The notes beneath the pieces are model-generated. The model made no database searches and was not told the DNA's origin. It worked only from the letters and a program-made list of their open reading frames with translations. Positions 16,052-24,936 of a DNA stretch of 64,000 bases are shown here, piece by piece. Origin of the DNA: Alloalcanivorax balearicus MACL04 (GTDB taxonomy: Bacteria; Pseudomonadota; Gammaproteobacteria; Pseudomonadales; Alcanivoracaceae); NCBI RefSeq assembly GCF_025532145.1, contig NZ_ARXS01000001.1:1-64000 (forward strand), given 5' to 3'. Position 1 is the first letter of the stretch; each line of letters opens with the position of its first letter. Both the position numbers and the translations under genes were made by a program.

Positions 16052-16729
16052 ATGCCTGTGATTTATCTGATCCGCCACGGCCAGGCGAGCTTTGGCGCGG
16101 AGAACTATGACGCCCTGTCCGACACCGGCTGGGAACAGAGCCGGATCCTCGGCCGCCATCTGAGTGAGCAGGACCTGGGTGCCCCCCAGGCGGTATGCGG
16201 TTCGTTGCGCCGGCATCGGGAAACCGCCGAAGCGACACTGGAACAAATGGCTCTGCCGAAGGAATGGCAGACCGATCATGGTTTCGACGAGTACGACCAT
16301 AAGAGCCTGCTCCATATGCACTGGCCGGAGTCCGCCGATCATCAGGCACTGTCCGCCTGGCTGGCCGAGCAGCCCAATCCCCGACGCGCCTTCCAGGCCC
16401 GCTTCGAGGAGGCCCTGCAACGCTGGCAGCGCAACGAAGACGACTACCAGGAAACCTGGCCGGCATTCCGTGAGCGGGTTCTGGCGTCGCTTTACAGCCT
16501 GGCCAATGGCCTGGAGCGCGGCGATTCCGCTTTGGTGTTCACCTCCGGCGGCGCCATCAGCGTGGCCATACAGCACCTGCTTGAACTGGCCGACGACGCC
16601 TTGATCACCTTCAATCGCGGCCTGGTCAACACCAGCGTCACTCGTCTATTGGTCAACGCCGGCCGCCTGCGCCTGGCCACGCTCAACGAACACCTGCATC
16701 TGCGCGGCGAGCTGCTTACTTATCGCTGA
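16052..16729 (+). CDS. Histidine phosphatase-superfamily protein lacking the second His
   Basis: A 225-residue phosphoglycerate-mutase-like protein. The phospho-acceptor motif RHGQ is at residues 8-11, SLRRHRETA gives the second Arg near 54, and FDEY near 78 may hold the acid. The C-terminal SHGG motif, which carries the second catalytic His, reads TSGG, with Ser165 in the His place. Relatives with RHGQASFGAENYD share this, so it looks like a subfamily trait and not a local error. It may be a slow phosphatase or a binding protein. Confidence 0.85.
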   Translation: MPVIYLIRHGQASFGAENYDALSDTGWEQSRILGRHLSEQDLGAPQAVCGSLRRHRETAEATLEQMALPKEWQTDHGFDEYDHKSLLHMHWPESADHQALSAWLAEQPNPRRAFQARFEEALQRWQRNEDDYQETWPAFRERVLASLYSLANGLERGDSALVFTSGGAISVAIQHLLELADDALITFNRGLVNTSVTRLLVNAGRLRLATLNEHLHLRGELLTYR

Positions 16730-16740
16730 TCCTGACGAAA

Positions 16741-16762
16741 GGCCCGTCGGGACTGGCGGGCC
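16741..16762. terminator. GC-rich hairpin after the histidine phosphatase gene
   Basis: GGCCCGTC and GGCGGGCC can pair around a 6-base loop 12 bases after the stop codon, with one G-T pair. There is no T-run, so it may only protect the transcript end. Bases 16815-16860 after it resemble half of a REP-like element (TGCAGGCGATTCGCTGC, CTTCCCACAG). Confidence 0.4.
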
Positions 16763-16907
16763 GCCCCGGTTAGCGGCACCATCCTCATTCGCTGCTCCGC
16801 AATCGCAGTGTCACTTGCAGGCGATTCGCTGCTGAAGCAGCTTCCCACAGAGGGCTACAGCGATTTCGCAAGCCACCACCGGCACATCAGGCGTATAAGG
16901 ACTCCCA

Positions 16908-17660
16908 ATGCCGCACCGTAAAACCATTCTGATTACCGGCGCCAGCTCCGGACTGGGCATGGGCATGGCACGGCGTTTCGCCGCCATGGGCCGCGACCTG
17001 GCTCTCTGCGCCCGGCGCCTGGATAAACTGGAAACCCTGAAAAACGAGCTGGAACAGGCACACCCGACCATCACCGTGGCGATCCGGCCACTGGACGTGA
17101 ACGACTACGAGCAGGTCTTTGACGTATTCCGCGCCTTCAAGGCGGAGCTGGGTCAGTTGGACCGGATCATTGTCAACGCCGGCATCGGCAAGGGACAACC
17201 GCTGGGCACCGGTCACTTCCACGCCAATCGTCAGACCGCCGAGACCAACTTCGTCGCCGCCCTGGCTCAGTGCGAGGCGGCCATGGAAATCTTCCGCGAA
17301 CAGAACAGCGGCCATCTGGTGGTGGTGTCTTCCATGAGTGCCTTGCGCGGCCTGCGTAAAAACATCAACACCTACTCCGCCACCAAGGCCGGCGTGGCCG
17401 CGTTGGCCGAGGGCCTGCGCATGGAGATGCTCGGCAAGCCGATCAAGGTGAGCACGATCTATCCCGGCTACATCCGCACCGACATCAATGCCCAGGTGAA
17501 AAACGCGCCGTTTATCGTCGATCTGGAAACCGGCTGCCGGCAACTAGTGGACGCGATCGAAAAAGAACCGGCCAAAGCCTACGTACCACGCTGGCCCTGG
17601 GCACCGCTGGGTTTTGCCATGAAGGTGCTGCCGTTGTCTCTGGTCAAACGGATGACATAA
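16908..17660 (+). CDS. Short-chain dehydrogenase/reductase (SDR)
   Basis: A 250-residue classical SDR with TGASSGLG at residues 10-17, NAG at 90-92 and the catalytic set Ser142, Tyr156, Lys160 (YSATK). The C-terminus (WPWAPLGFAMKVLPLSLVKRMT) is hydrophobic and basic, which suggests loose membrane contact and a lipophilic substrate, as in DHRS7-like members. It is a single gene with AAGGA before the ATG and a strong terminator after it. Confidence 0.88.
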   Translation: MPHRKTILITGASSGLGMGMARRFAAMGRDLALCARRLDKLETLKNELEQAHPTITVAIRPLDVNDYEQVFDVFRAFKAELGQLDRIIVNAGIGKGQPLGTGHFHANRQTAETNFVAALAQCEAAMEIFREQNSGHLVVVSSMSALRGLRKNINTYSATKAGVAALAEGLRMEMLGKPIKVSTIYPGYIRTDINAQVKNAPFIVDLETGCRQLVDAIEKEPAKAYVPRWPWAPLGFAMKVLPLSLVKRMT

Positions 17661-17682
17661 GACAACAGGATGGTGGTCATAA

Positions 17683-17710
17683 AAAAAGGGCGCCCATGGG
17701 CGCCCTTTTT
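17683..17710. terminator. Bidirectional intrinsic terminator
   Basis: A perfect palindrome: an A-run with GGGCGCC, the 4-base loop CATG, then GGCGCCC with a T-run. It separates the convergent SDR and amtB genes and should work in both directions. Confidence 0.92.
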
Positions 17711-17728
17711 CATCCGGAAGGTGATCGA

Positions 17729-18988
17729 TCAGCTTTTGACGAACTCCGGGTAAGCTTCCATACCGCAGTCCACCAGATCCATGCCTTCGTACTCTTCTTC
17801 CTCGGTGACACGAACCCCCATCACCGCCTTGAGGATGCCCCAGACGATCAGGCTGGCCACGAACACCCAGATGAAGATGGTCAGGGCGCCAATGATCTGG
17901 CCAGAGAAGCTCACATCACCGTTGGTGACCGGCACCAGCAGCAGGCCCAGCAGACCCACCACGCCGTGCACCGAGATGGCGCCCACCGGGTCATCGATTT
18001 TCAGCTTGTCCAGGGTGACGATGCTGAACACCACCAGCACACCACCGAGCGCACCAAACAGGGTCGCCAACAGCGGTGTCGGCGTGGACGGCTCGGCGGT
18101 GATCGCCACCAGACCGGCCAGGGCACCGTTGAGCAACATGGTCAGGTCGGACTTGCCGAACAGGATACGGGCCACGATCAGGGCGGCGATGGCGCCACCG
18201 GCGGCGGCGGCGTTGGTGTTCATGAACACCACGGCCACGGAGTGCGCGTTGGCGGCGTCACCCAGTTTCAGCACGGAACCGCCGTTGAAGCCGAACCAGC
18301 CCATCCACAGGATGAAGGTCCCCAGGGTCGCCAGCGGCAGGTTGGCACCGGGAATGGCGTTGATCTGCCCGTTGGCGCCGTACTTGCCTTTACGCGGGCC
18401 GAGCAGCAGCACCCCGGCCAGAGCGGCGGCGGCGCCGGCCATGTGCACGATGCCGGAACCAGCGAAGTCGGAGAAGCCCAGGTCGCCCAGGTTGTACATA
18501 CCGAAGACGTCGGCACTACCCCAGGTCCAGGACCCTTCCAGCGGGTAGATCACGCCGGTCATGACCACGGCGAACAGCAGGAACGCCCACAACTTCATTC
18601 GTTCGGCCACGGCACCGGAGACAATGGACATGGCGGTGGCCACGAACACCACCTGGAAGAAGAAGTCGGACGCGCCGGAGTAAACGGAATCACCGTCGAA
18701 GCCGTTCTCCGCGGAAGCGGACAACACGCCACCCAGATCGAAGTCGGTGATCCCTTTCAGGAAAATACCGCCGTCGTACATGATGGCGTAGCCGCAGACC
18801 ATGTACATGGTGCAGGCAATGGCGAACAGCGCCACGTTCTTGGTCAGAATTTCAGTGGTGTTCTTGGCGCGTACCAGGCCCGCCTCAAGCATGGCGAAGC
18901 CCGCGGCCATCCACATCACCAGTGCGCCACAGATCACGAAATAAAAAGTGTCGATGGCGTACTGCAATTCAAAGATTTGGTTTTCCAC
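17729..18988 (-). CDS. amtB: Ammonium transporter
   Basis: A 419-residue inner-membrane ammonium channel with about 11 helices. GFAMLEAGLVRAKN near residues 30-43 and SGIVHMAGAAAAL are Amt signatures. The C-terminal cytoplasmic tail, which contacts the PII protein, ends about 30 residues after the last helix. There is no cleavable signal peptide at the N-terminus, unlike E. coli AmtB. It lies 76 bases downstream of glnK, the usual arrangement, so GlnK should block the channel when nitrogen is plentiful. Expression should come from the sigma-54 promoter upstream of glnK. Confidence 0.95.
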   Translation of the reverse strand: MENQIFELQYAIDTFYFVICGALVMWMAAGFAMLEAGLVRAKNTTEILTKNVALFAIACTMYMVCGYAIMYDGGIFLKGITDFDLGGVLSASAENGFDGDSVYSGASDFFFQVVFVATAMSIVSGAVAERMKLWAFLLFAVVMTGVIYPLEGSWTWGSADVFGMYNLGDLGFSDFAGSGIVHMAGAAAALAGVLLLGPRKGKYGANGQINAIPGANLPLATLGTFILWMGWFGFNGGSVLKLGDAANAHSVAVVFMNTNAAAAGGAIAALIVARILFGKSDLTMLLNGALAGLVAITAEPSTPTPLLATLFGALGGVLVVFSIVTLDKLKIDDPVGAISVHGVVGLLGLLLVPVTNGDVSFSGQIIGALTIFIWVFVASLIVWGILKAVMGVRVTEEEEYEGMDLVDCGMEAYPEFVKS

Positions 18989-19064
18989 GTTGCAACCCTC
19001 CGAGAAATAAAAACGTGTCCAAAAGCCTTGGCATGGGTCGATTCAGCACACGTTCTAAAACTTC

Positions 19065-19451
<387 letters not shown>

Positions 19452-19509
19452 TCAGGCCCCTCTTTGGTTCCCGATCCATCCACTTGCGCGAACGCTCTGA
19501 CCCATCTTG

Positions 19510-19525
19510 TGCACGACCCATGCCA
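19510..19525 (-). promoter_or_regulatory. Sigma-54 promoter of glnK-amtB
   Basis: On the minus strand TGGCATGGGTCGTGCA has the invariant GG and GC at the correct sigma-54 spacing (consensus TGGCACG-N4-TTGCA). It lies 107 bases before glnK and points at it. Confidence 0.8.
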
Positions 19526-19602
19526 GTTTTAAAAAGTCACGCTTTCTCAAAGGGTTACATCGCCGACGCGGGCCACGCTCCAACTCCGCTGCGGTATAAT
19601 AG

Positions 19603-19619
19603 TGCACCGACTTGGAGCG
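19603..19619. promoter_or_regulatory. NtrC-like enhancer site
   Basis: TGCACCGACTTGGAGCG resembles the NtrC site (TGCACC-N5-GGTGCA) with one half imperfect. It lies about 80 bases upstream of the sigma-54 element, a usual enhancer distance. A plus-strand TATAAT at 19595-19600 next to it could serve ubiK. Confidence 0.55.
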
Positions 19620-19712
19620 CGTTCCATTTTGGGGCACGGCAGTCAGTGCCGCACAACCCCGACCTGGAGTGATACCATCACGCCGACTGAACGCATAGTG
19701 GAGCCTACGGCC

Positions 19713-19970
19713 ATGCAAAGCCAACCCTTTATCGACCGACTAATGGCCGACATTCAGCGGCGCCTGCCCGGAGATCCGGGGCAGCTGCGCGACGATGTGG
19801 AGCACAGTATAAGGGCAGTGCTGGGCGAAGCGCTGGCGCGGCTGGACCTGATCAGCCGGGAGGAATTCGATGTGCAGCAGCGGGTGCTGGAACGCACCCG
19901 CGAGAAGCTGGAAGCGCTGGAAAAGCAGGTGGCGGCGCTGGAGCGCGCCGCGCAATCAGATCAGCAATAG
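19713..19970 (+). CDS. ubiK: Ubiquinone biosynthesis accessory factor UbiK (YqiC/BMFP)
   Basis: An 85-residue protein. The N-terminus (FIDRLMADIQRRLPGD) is helical and the C-terminal part from about residue 45 is a coiled coil (EEFDVQQRVLERTREKLEAL), which together define the UbiK family. It binds UbiJ and lipids and supports the Ubi complex in aerobic ubiquinone synthesis. GGAG lies before the ATG; a longer frame to 19602 runs into the glnK regulatory region. It ends three bases before the convergent sulfatase gene. Confidence 0.9.
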   Translation: MQSQPFIDRLMADIQRRLPGDPGQLRDDVEHSIRAVLGEALARLDLISREEFDVQQRVLERTREKLEALEKQVAALERAAQSDQQ

Positions 19971-19973
19971 CGG

Positions 19974-21884
19974 TTACCCCAGCGTCGCCGGGGTAACGAT
20001 GTTGAAGGAAGACTGGAACTGATCGAGCATGCCGAACAGAGCCGCCACCTTGGCCTGATCCCCGGCCACCGCCAGCCGACCGTCCTGCATGCACTGCGGC
20101 AATGTCAGTTTACCCAGACCGACCTGATCCAGGTCGGCCTTGCCCATGGTGACGCTGGCGTCAGCGTTATCATGACGGTGCCCTTCCAGATAGGTGAGCA
20201 CGCCATTGCGCACGGTCAAGGCGAAGTCCTGGTCCAGATCCGGGAAGTGCCAATTCAGCGTCATCGGTTGTGACGCGGCCTTTTCGCTGTCCAGCCGGAT
20301 CGCCAGCAAGGAAAAGAAAAACGCCGGAGTCAGCGCCCGCACCAGATCCGGCGCCTGCCCGCCCGGCACCCGCTTGACGCCCTTGCGCAGCTCCTGGGCA
20401 CCGGTGAGGTAGGCGTTGCGCCAGGTGGTGTTCTCGCACTGATAACCCAGTTGCTCCAGGGTATCGGCCTGCAATTCCCGGGCGGCGGCGTTGTCCGGAT
20501 CGGCGAACACCACCTGGTTGACGATCTCCGCCACCCAGCGATATTCACCGCGCTCGAACTCCGCTCTGGCTTTTTCCAATACCGCTTCGGCACCGCCCAT
20601 CCATTCGATGGTACGGCGGGCGCTTGCCACCGGCGGCAGCGGATTCAGGTGCGCCGGATTGGCGTCGTAGAACCCCATGTAGCGCTGGTAAACAGCGCGC
20701 ACGTTATGACTCACCGAGCCGTAATAATCACGGGCATGCCAGCGTTGCGCCAACGGTTGCGGCAGGCTCTTGATGTGCTCGGCGATGTCCATCGGCGTCA
20801 GGCCGTGGTTGAGCAGGCGCAGGGTTTCGTCGTTGAGGAAAGCGTACATATCCCGCTGATCCGCCAGGTACTCACGGATGTTGTCCGCGCCCCAGGTGGG
20901 CCAATGGTGCTGGGCGAACAGCACATCACTGCGCTCCCCGTAGCGGGCCAGGGTCTGGCCAAGATAGTAGGACCAGATGCGCGGATCACGGACCAGCGCG
21001 CCACGGATGGTGAGAATGTTGTGCATGCACTGGCAGGCGTTCTCGGCCACGCACAGTGCCCGCCATTGCGGAAAATACAGGTTCATTTCGGCCGGGGCTT
21101 CGGTGCCCGGGGTCAGTTGGAATTCGATTTCCACACCGTCAATGGTGTGGGTTTCGAACGCCTCGCTGATTTCATCGGTGGGCGCGATCAGGGTCACGGT
21201 ACCCCGGGACGTGCCCTTGCCCAGACCCGCGTCCACCTGACCGCGCGGCCCCTTCGGCAGCAAGCCGCCATACATGTACTGTGCCCGGCGGCGCATGGCC
21301 GGGCCGGCGTAGACGTTTTCGCTGACGGTCTCTTCCATGAACCCTTCCGGGGCGTACACCCGCACCTTGCCGGAACGCACCTCTTCTTCGCTGATCACCC
21401 CTTTCACGCCACCGAAGTGATCCACGTGGCTATGGGTGTAAATCACCGCCACCACCGGGCGGTGCGGGCGGTGCTGGTAATACAGTTCCAGTCCCGCCTT
21501 GGCGACCTCGGCGCTGACCAGCGGATCCATGATGATCAAGCCGCTGTCGCCTTCGATGATGTTCATGTTGGAAAGATCGAAACCACGCACCTGGTAGATG
21601 CGTTCGCACACCTGGAACAGACCGGTGTGGTTATTCAGACGCGCCAGCCGCCACAGGCTGGGGTTTACCGTATCCGGCGCTTCCTCGCTTTCCTGGAAAT
21701 CATAGGCGCGGAAATCCCATACCACCCGGCCATCCTCGCGACGCACCTCGTCGCCATCGAAAGTGGCGATAAAACCACGCCGGGCATTCTCGAAATCGGT
21801 TCTGTCCTCGAACGGCAGGCGATCCCGCCAACCATGATTGCAGGCGATGGTAGCGGGCTGGGCGGGCTTGGATTGATCACACAT
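19974..21884 (-). CDS. Alkylsulfatase, SdsA1/BDS1-like metallo-beta-lactamase type
   Basis: A 636-residue zinc enzyme that hydrolyses primary alkyl sulfates such as dodecyl sulfate to the alcohol. The metal motif HSHVDH is at residues 151-156. The order follows SdsA1: catalytic domain to about residue 300, dimerisation region, then a C-terminal SCP2-like lipid-binding domain (about 520-636). There is no obvious export signal; SdsA1 of Pseudomonas is exported, so location is open. CGGAGAA precedes the ATG at 21884. The longer frame to 21956 would run through the divergent promoter. A LysR gene lies opposite, as in sdsA/sdsB pairs. Confidence 0.9.
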   Translation of the reverse strand: MCDQSKPAQPATIACNHGWRDRLPFEDRTDFENARRGFIATFDGDEVRREDGRVVWDFRAYDFQESEEAPDTVNPSLWRLARLNNHTGLFQVCERIYQVRGFDLSNMNIIEGDSGLIIMDPLVSAEVAKAGLELYYQHRPHRPVVAVIYTHSHVDHFGGVKGVISEEEVRSGKVRVYAPEGFMEETVSENVYAGPAMRRRAQYMYGGLLPKGPRGQVDAGLGKGTSRGTVTLIAPTDEISEAFETHTIDGVEIEFQLTPGTEAPAEMNLYFPQWRALCVAENACQCMHNILTIRGALVRDPRIWSYYLGQTLARYGERSDVLFAQHHWPTWGADNIREYLADQRDMYAFLNDETLRLLNHGLTPMDIAEHIKSLPQPLAQRWHARDYYGSVSHNVRAVYQRYMGFYDANPAHLNPLPPVASARRTIEWMGGAEAVLEKARAEFERGEYRWVAEIVNQVVFADPDNAAARELQADTLEQLGYQCENTTWRNAYLTGAQELRKGVKRVPGGQAPDLVRALTPAFFFSLLAIRLDSEKAASQPMTLNWHFPDLDQDFALTVRNGVLTYLEGHRHDNADASVTMGKADLDQVGLGKLTLPQCMQDGRLAVAGDQAKVAALFGMLDQFQSSFNIVTPATLG

Positions 21885-21943
21885 GGGATTCTCCGGGCTG
21901 GGCAGGGGTGCGCCCTGTTGTACGCCGGCGCCCGCAATGTTAC

Positions 21944-21975
21944 AAATGCATAACATTCATTAAATCAATGCATTT
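21944..21975. promoter_or_regulatory. LysR-type inverted repeat between sulfatase and LysR genes
   Basis: AAATGCAT and ATGCATTT face each other across 16 bases in an A/T-rich stretch between the two divergent starts. It is the likely binding region of the LysR protein at 21985. Confidence 0.55.
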
Positions 21976-21984
21976 ATCGCATTT

Positions 21985-22884
21985 ATGAATCTGCGCCGGC
22001 TGGAACAACTGGTGGCCCTGGCCGAGGAGCGCTCCTTCGTCAAAGCCGCGGAACGCACCCACCTGAGCCAACCCGCCCTGACCCGTGGCATCCAGAACCT
22101 GGAACACGAGCTGGGTATCCGCCTGTTCGACCGCACCTCCCAGGGCGTGGTCCCCACCGCTGCCGGCCAGCAGTTGATCAACCGTGCCCGGCGGGTGCTG
22201 TTCGAAGCCCGCGGTCTGCGCCGGGACGCCGACCTGATCCGCAATCACGAGATGGGCGAGGTCCGCTTCGGCGCCGGCTCCTACCCTTCCGCCATCCTGC
22301 TGCCGGACGTGCTCGGCACCCTGATGAGCGAATACCCGCATTTGCAGATCAAAGTGGAAGTGAACGACTGGGCCACCCTGCTGCGTAAAGTGGAAACGGA
22401 AGAGCTGGATTTCGCCGTGGTGGAACGCCGCACCGTGCCCCACGACTCCGCCCTGGAAAGCCAGCCCCTGTCGAAGGAGGCCGCCGGCTGGTATGTGCGC
22501 CGGGGGCATCCCCTGGCGGATGGAAGAGCGGTGGCCACCCGGGATCTCGGCGACTATCCGCTGGTGTCCGTGCCCTTGCCGGAAACCGCCCGCAACCGTC
22601 TGAAACGGCGGCTGGGCCAGTCCCCCGGAGAAGCCCTGGCCCTCAGCCTCGAATGCAACGACCTGGTGACCCTGCGCGAGGTGGTGACCCGTACCGATGC
22701 CGTGCTCAGCGCCACGCCCTCGGTCTGCCGCACCCAGGTGGCGGCGGGCCGGCTGGTACGGCTGAACATTCAGGACAGCCATCAGGAAGTGGAACTGGCG
22801 GTGGCGCGCCTGGCCAACCGCACCCTGTCACCGGCGGCGCACAAGGCGTTGTCACTGATCCAGGCCTGGGCGGACCAGCACTGA
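21985..22884 (+). CDS. LysR-family regulator, probable SdsB-like activator
   Basis: A 299-residue LysR protein with helix-turn-helix SFVKAAERTHLSQPALTRGI at about residues 17-36 and a periplasmic-binding-like effector domain. It is divergent from the alkylsulfatase gene over 100 bases, the arrangement of SdsB and SdsA in Pseudomonas, where alkyl sulfate induces the enzyme. The role here is inferred from that arrangement. No clear ribosome site precedes the ATG, but the protein begins as the family does (MNLRRLEQLVALAEERSF). Confidence 0.88.
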   Translation: MNLRRLEQLVALAEERSFVKAAERTHLSQPALTRGIQNLEHELGIRLFDRTSQGVVPTAAGQQLINRARRVLFEARGLRRDADLIRNHEMGEVRFGAGSYPSAILLPDVLGTLMSEYPHLQIKVEVNDWATLLRKVETEELDFAVVERRTVPHDSALESQPLSKEAAGWYVRRGHPLADGRAVATRDLGDYPLVSVPLPETARNRLKRRLGQSPGEALALSLECNDLVTLREVVTRTDAVLSATPSVCRTQVAAGRLVRLNIQDSHQEVELAVARLANRTLSPAAHKALSLIQAWADQH

Positions 22885-22949
22885 CCCGCTCCGGGTGAAC
22901 TGCCGCGTTCCGGACGACCACTGGCACAGAAAGGGGCTACGAAGCCGCC

Positions 22950-23015
22950 GTGGGAGCTTGCCTGCAGGCGAATGTTGGGGCCCGGAAGCCCATTCGCTTG
23001 CAGGCAAGCTCCCAC
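22950..23015. repeat. REP-like palindrome
   Basis: Two 25-base arms (22950-22974 and 22991-23015) pair with one mismatch. The outer arm starts GTGGGAGCTTGCCTGCAGGC. The leader 22911-22946 is the segment repeated at bases 1-35. Confidence 0.88.
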
Positions 23016-23088
23016 AGCGGCGCTGTAGCGGCCACCGAATTTGTGTCTCCAAGGCCAGAAGGACACCATGCTTGCCGATCACCTCGAA

Positions 23089-23158
23089 GCGGAGCCGCGT
23101 TACGCCTTTGCGAGACCCTGCTTCACGGCGTTCCCGCAAAGGCGTAACGCGGCTCCGC
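23089..23158. repeat. Perfect 24-base inverted repeat
   Basis: Arms at 23089-23112 and 23135-23158 are exact complements separated by 22 bases. The arm begins GCGGAGCCGCGTTACGCC. It is unlike the REP-like family and would form a long cruciform or RNA hairpin. Confidence 0.9.
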
Positions 23159-23262
23159 TGTCCATGATGGAGGGGAAGGAGTTCCCGCCAAACCGCGAGG
23201 AAGCTTTTTTCATGGCCGCCGTCCGTGGCGGTCACCCTCCGGGCCGTCACCGACATGAGGTT

Positions 23263-23285
23263 AAAAATCGTTCCCGGCGATTTTT
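23263..23285. repeat. A/T-flanked hairpin, copy 1
   Basis: AAAAATCG and CGATTTTT pair around a 7-base spacer. The hairpin looks like a bidirectional terminator. It recurs 76 bases on, with about 50 bases of similar upstream sequence. Confidence 0.75.
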
Positions 23286-23338
23286 TGCGGCTTGCCGTCC
23301 ATGGCCGCCGCCCTTCGGGCCGTCGCTGGCGCGACGTC

Positions 23339-23361
23339 AAAAATCGTTCCCGACGATTTTT
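23339..23361. repeat. A/T-flanked hairpin, copy 2
   Basis: Same hairpin as 23263-23285 with one base changed in the spacer (G to A). Both copies are preceded by ATGGCCGCCG and CGGGCCGTC, so the whole unit of about 75 bases was duplicated. Confidence 0.75.
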
Positions 23362-23448
23362 TCCTACATGCGCCGGCGGCAATATCGCACTCACCGTCAC
23401 CGCCCTGGCTGACAGTCATCCCGGCCCCATTGCCCTACCCTGAACCGC

Positions 23449-24936
23449 ATGAACATTACCAGCCTGCTCAGCCGCGCCAGCCGAGGCATCGATGCCGTTC
23501 CGGTAACGGTGGAAACCCATCTGGCACCGGGATTGCCCGGTTTCACCATCGTTGGCCTGCCGGACACCGCGGTCCGCGAGAGCCGCGACCGGGTCCGCTC
23601 GGCGCTGGTCACCAGCGGCTTCGAGTTTCCGCAACGGCGCATCACCGTCAATCTGGCACCGGCGGACCTGCCCAAGGACGGCGGCCGTTTCGACTTGCCC
23701 ATCGCCCTGGGCATCCTGCTGGCCAGCGGCCAGTTGGGACGGGTGGACATCAATGGCCACGAATTCATTGGCGAGCTGGCGCTGTCCGGCCGTCTCAATC
23801 CGGTGCCGGCGCTGTTGCCCGCCGCGCTGGCCTGCGCCGACGCCGGCCATACCCTGGTGGTGCCGGCGGAGAATGCCGACGAGGCGGCACTGGCTGGCGC
23901 CCGCACCCTGGCGGTGACCAGCCTCAATGATCTCTGTGCCCATCTGCGCGGCGCGGCGCCCTTGCCTTGCCACCCCGCCCCGGACATCGACCGGCAACCG
24001 GCCCCGCATCATCCCTGCCTGGCCGATGTGCGGGGTCAGATCAGCGGCAAACGCGTGCTGGAAATCGCCGCCGCCGGCGGCCATTCCCTGTTGTTGTGCG
24101 GCCCTCCGGGGGCCGGTAAAAGTCTGCTGGCGTCACGGCTGCCGGGCCTGCTGCCACCACTGGACCAGGCCCAGGCTCTGGAAGTGGCGGCCGTTTACTC
24201 GCTGCGCGCCAGCCGGCCGGCGGCGCACTTTCTGCAACGCCCCTACCGCAGCCCCCATCACACCACCTCCGCCGTCGCCCTGGTGGGCGGCGGCGGCCGC
24301 CCACGGCCGGGAGAAATTTCCCTGGCCCATCATGGCGTGCTGTTCCTTGATGAGTTGCCGGAATTCGAACGGCGCGTGCTGGAAGTCTTGCGGGAACCTC
24401 TGGAAACCGGCGAGGTGCACATCGCCCGCACCGCCCAGCAATTGACGTTCCCGGCCCGCTTTCAGCTAGTGGCGGCGATGAACCCCTGCCCTTGCGGCTA
24501 TCTTGGCGATCCCGAACGCGGCTGCGGCTACCGCTGTGAAAAGGCCCGCCGCTATCAGGCGCGCCTGTCCGGACCGCTGCTGGATCGTATTGATCTGCAC
24601 CTGGATCTGCCGCCGCTGCCAGCGGCGGAACTGCTGGAAGGGAAGCCCGGGGAGAGCAGTGAACGGGTACGCCAGCGCGTGATCGCCGCCCGCCAGCGGC
24701 AACAGCAACGCCAGGGCCGGCTCAACCGGGATCTGCCCACCGACACGCTGGAAGCGATACTGGCGCCGCACCGCGCCTGGTTGATCGAGACCATGGAGCG
24801 GCTTGGCCTGTCCGCCCGCGCTCTGCATCGTAGTCTGCGGGTGGCGCGCACCATTGCCGATCTGGCGGGCACGGACCGGGTGGACCGCGCCCATCTGAGC
24901 GAGGCGCTCAGCTATCGGCGGAACCAGGAAGGCTGA
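23449..24936 (+). CDS. comM: YifB/ComM-family Mg-chelatase-like AAA+ ATPase
   Basis: A 495-residue protein. The N-terminal ChlI-type domain starts MNITSLLSRASRGIDAVPV. The Walker A GPPGAGKS lies near residue 219, VLFLDELPEF carries Walker B, and the Cys-rich segment NPCPCGYLGDPERGCGYRC is followed by LSGPLLDRIDLHLDLPP and a C-terminal Mg_chelatase_C domain. ComM is a branch-migration helicase that helps long heterologous DNA integrate during natural transformation; other members are simply called YifB. The last 29 bases overlap the convergent transporter gene. Confidence 0.93.
   Translation: MNITSLLSRASRGIDAVPVTVETHLAPGLPGFTIVGLPDTAVRESRDRVRSALVTSGFEFPQRRITVNLAPADLPKDGGRFDLPIALGILLASGQLGRVDINGHEFIGELALSGRLNPVPALLPAALACADAGHTLVVPAENADEAALAGARTLAVTSLNDLCAHLRGAAPLPCHPAPDIDRQPAPHHPCLADVRGQISGKRVLEIAAAGGHSLLLCGPPGAGKSLLASRLPGLLPPLDQAQALEVAAVYSLRASRPAAHFLQRPYRSPHHTTSAVALVGGGGRPRPGEISLAHHGVLFLDELPEFERRVLEVLREPLETGEVHIARTAQQLTFPARFQLVAAMNPCPCGYLGDPERGCGYRCEKARRYQARLSGPLLDRIDLHLDLPPLPAAELLEGKPGESSERVRQRVIAARQRQQQRQGRLNRDLPTDTLEAILAPHRAWLIETMERLGLSARALHRSLRVARTIADLAGTDRVDRAHLSEALSYRRNQEG

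Larger units (their letters stand above)
22885..23448. other. Gene-free island of repeats, 564 bases
   Basis: No convincing gene. It holds a REP-like palindrome (22950-23015), a 24-base perfect inverted repeat (23089-23158) and two copies of an A/T-flanked hairpin (23263-23285 and 23339-23361). Open frames here translate to low-complexity Arg-rich text caused by the repeats. Confidence 0.75.

Noticed and set aside
20451..21953. A 500-codon plus-strand frame opposite the alkylsulfatase
   Set aside because: Shadow of the high-GC sulfatase gene; no start signal and no recognisable domain.
22852..23400. Possible Arg-rich proteins in the repeat island
   Set aside because: Frames follow the inverted repeats, have no ribosome sites and translate the same repeated text.
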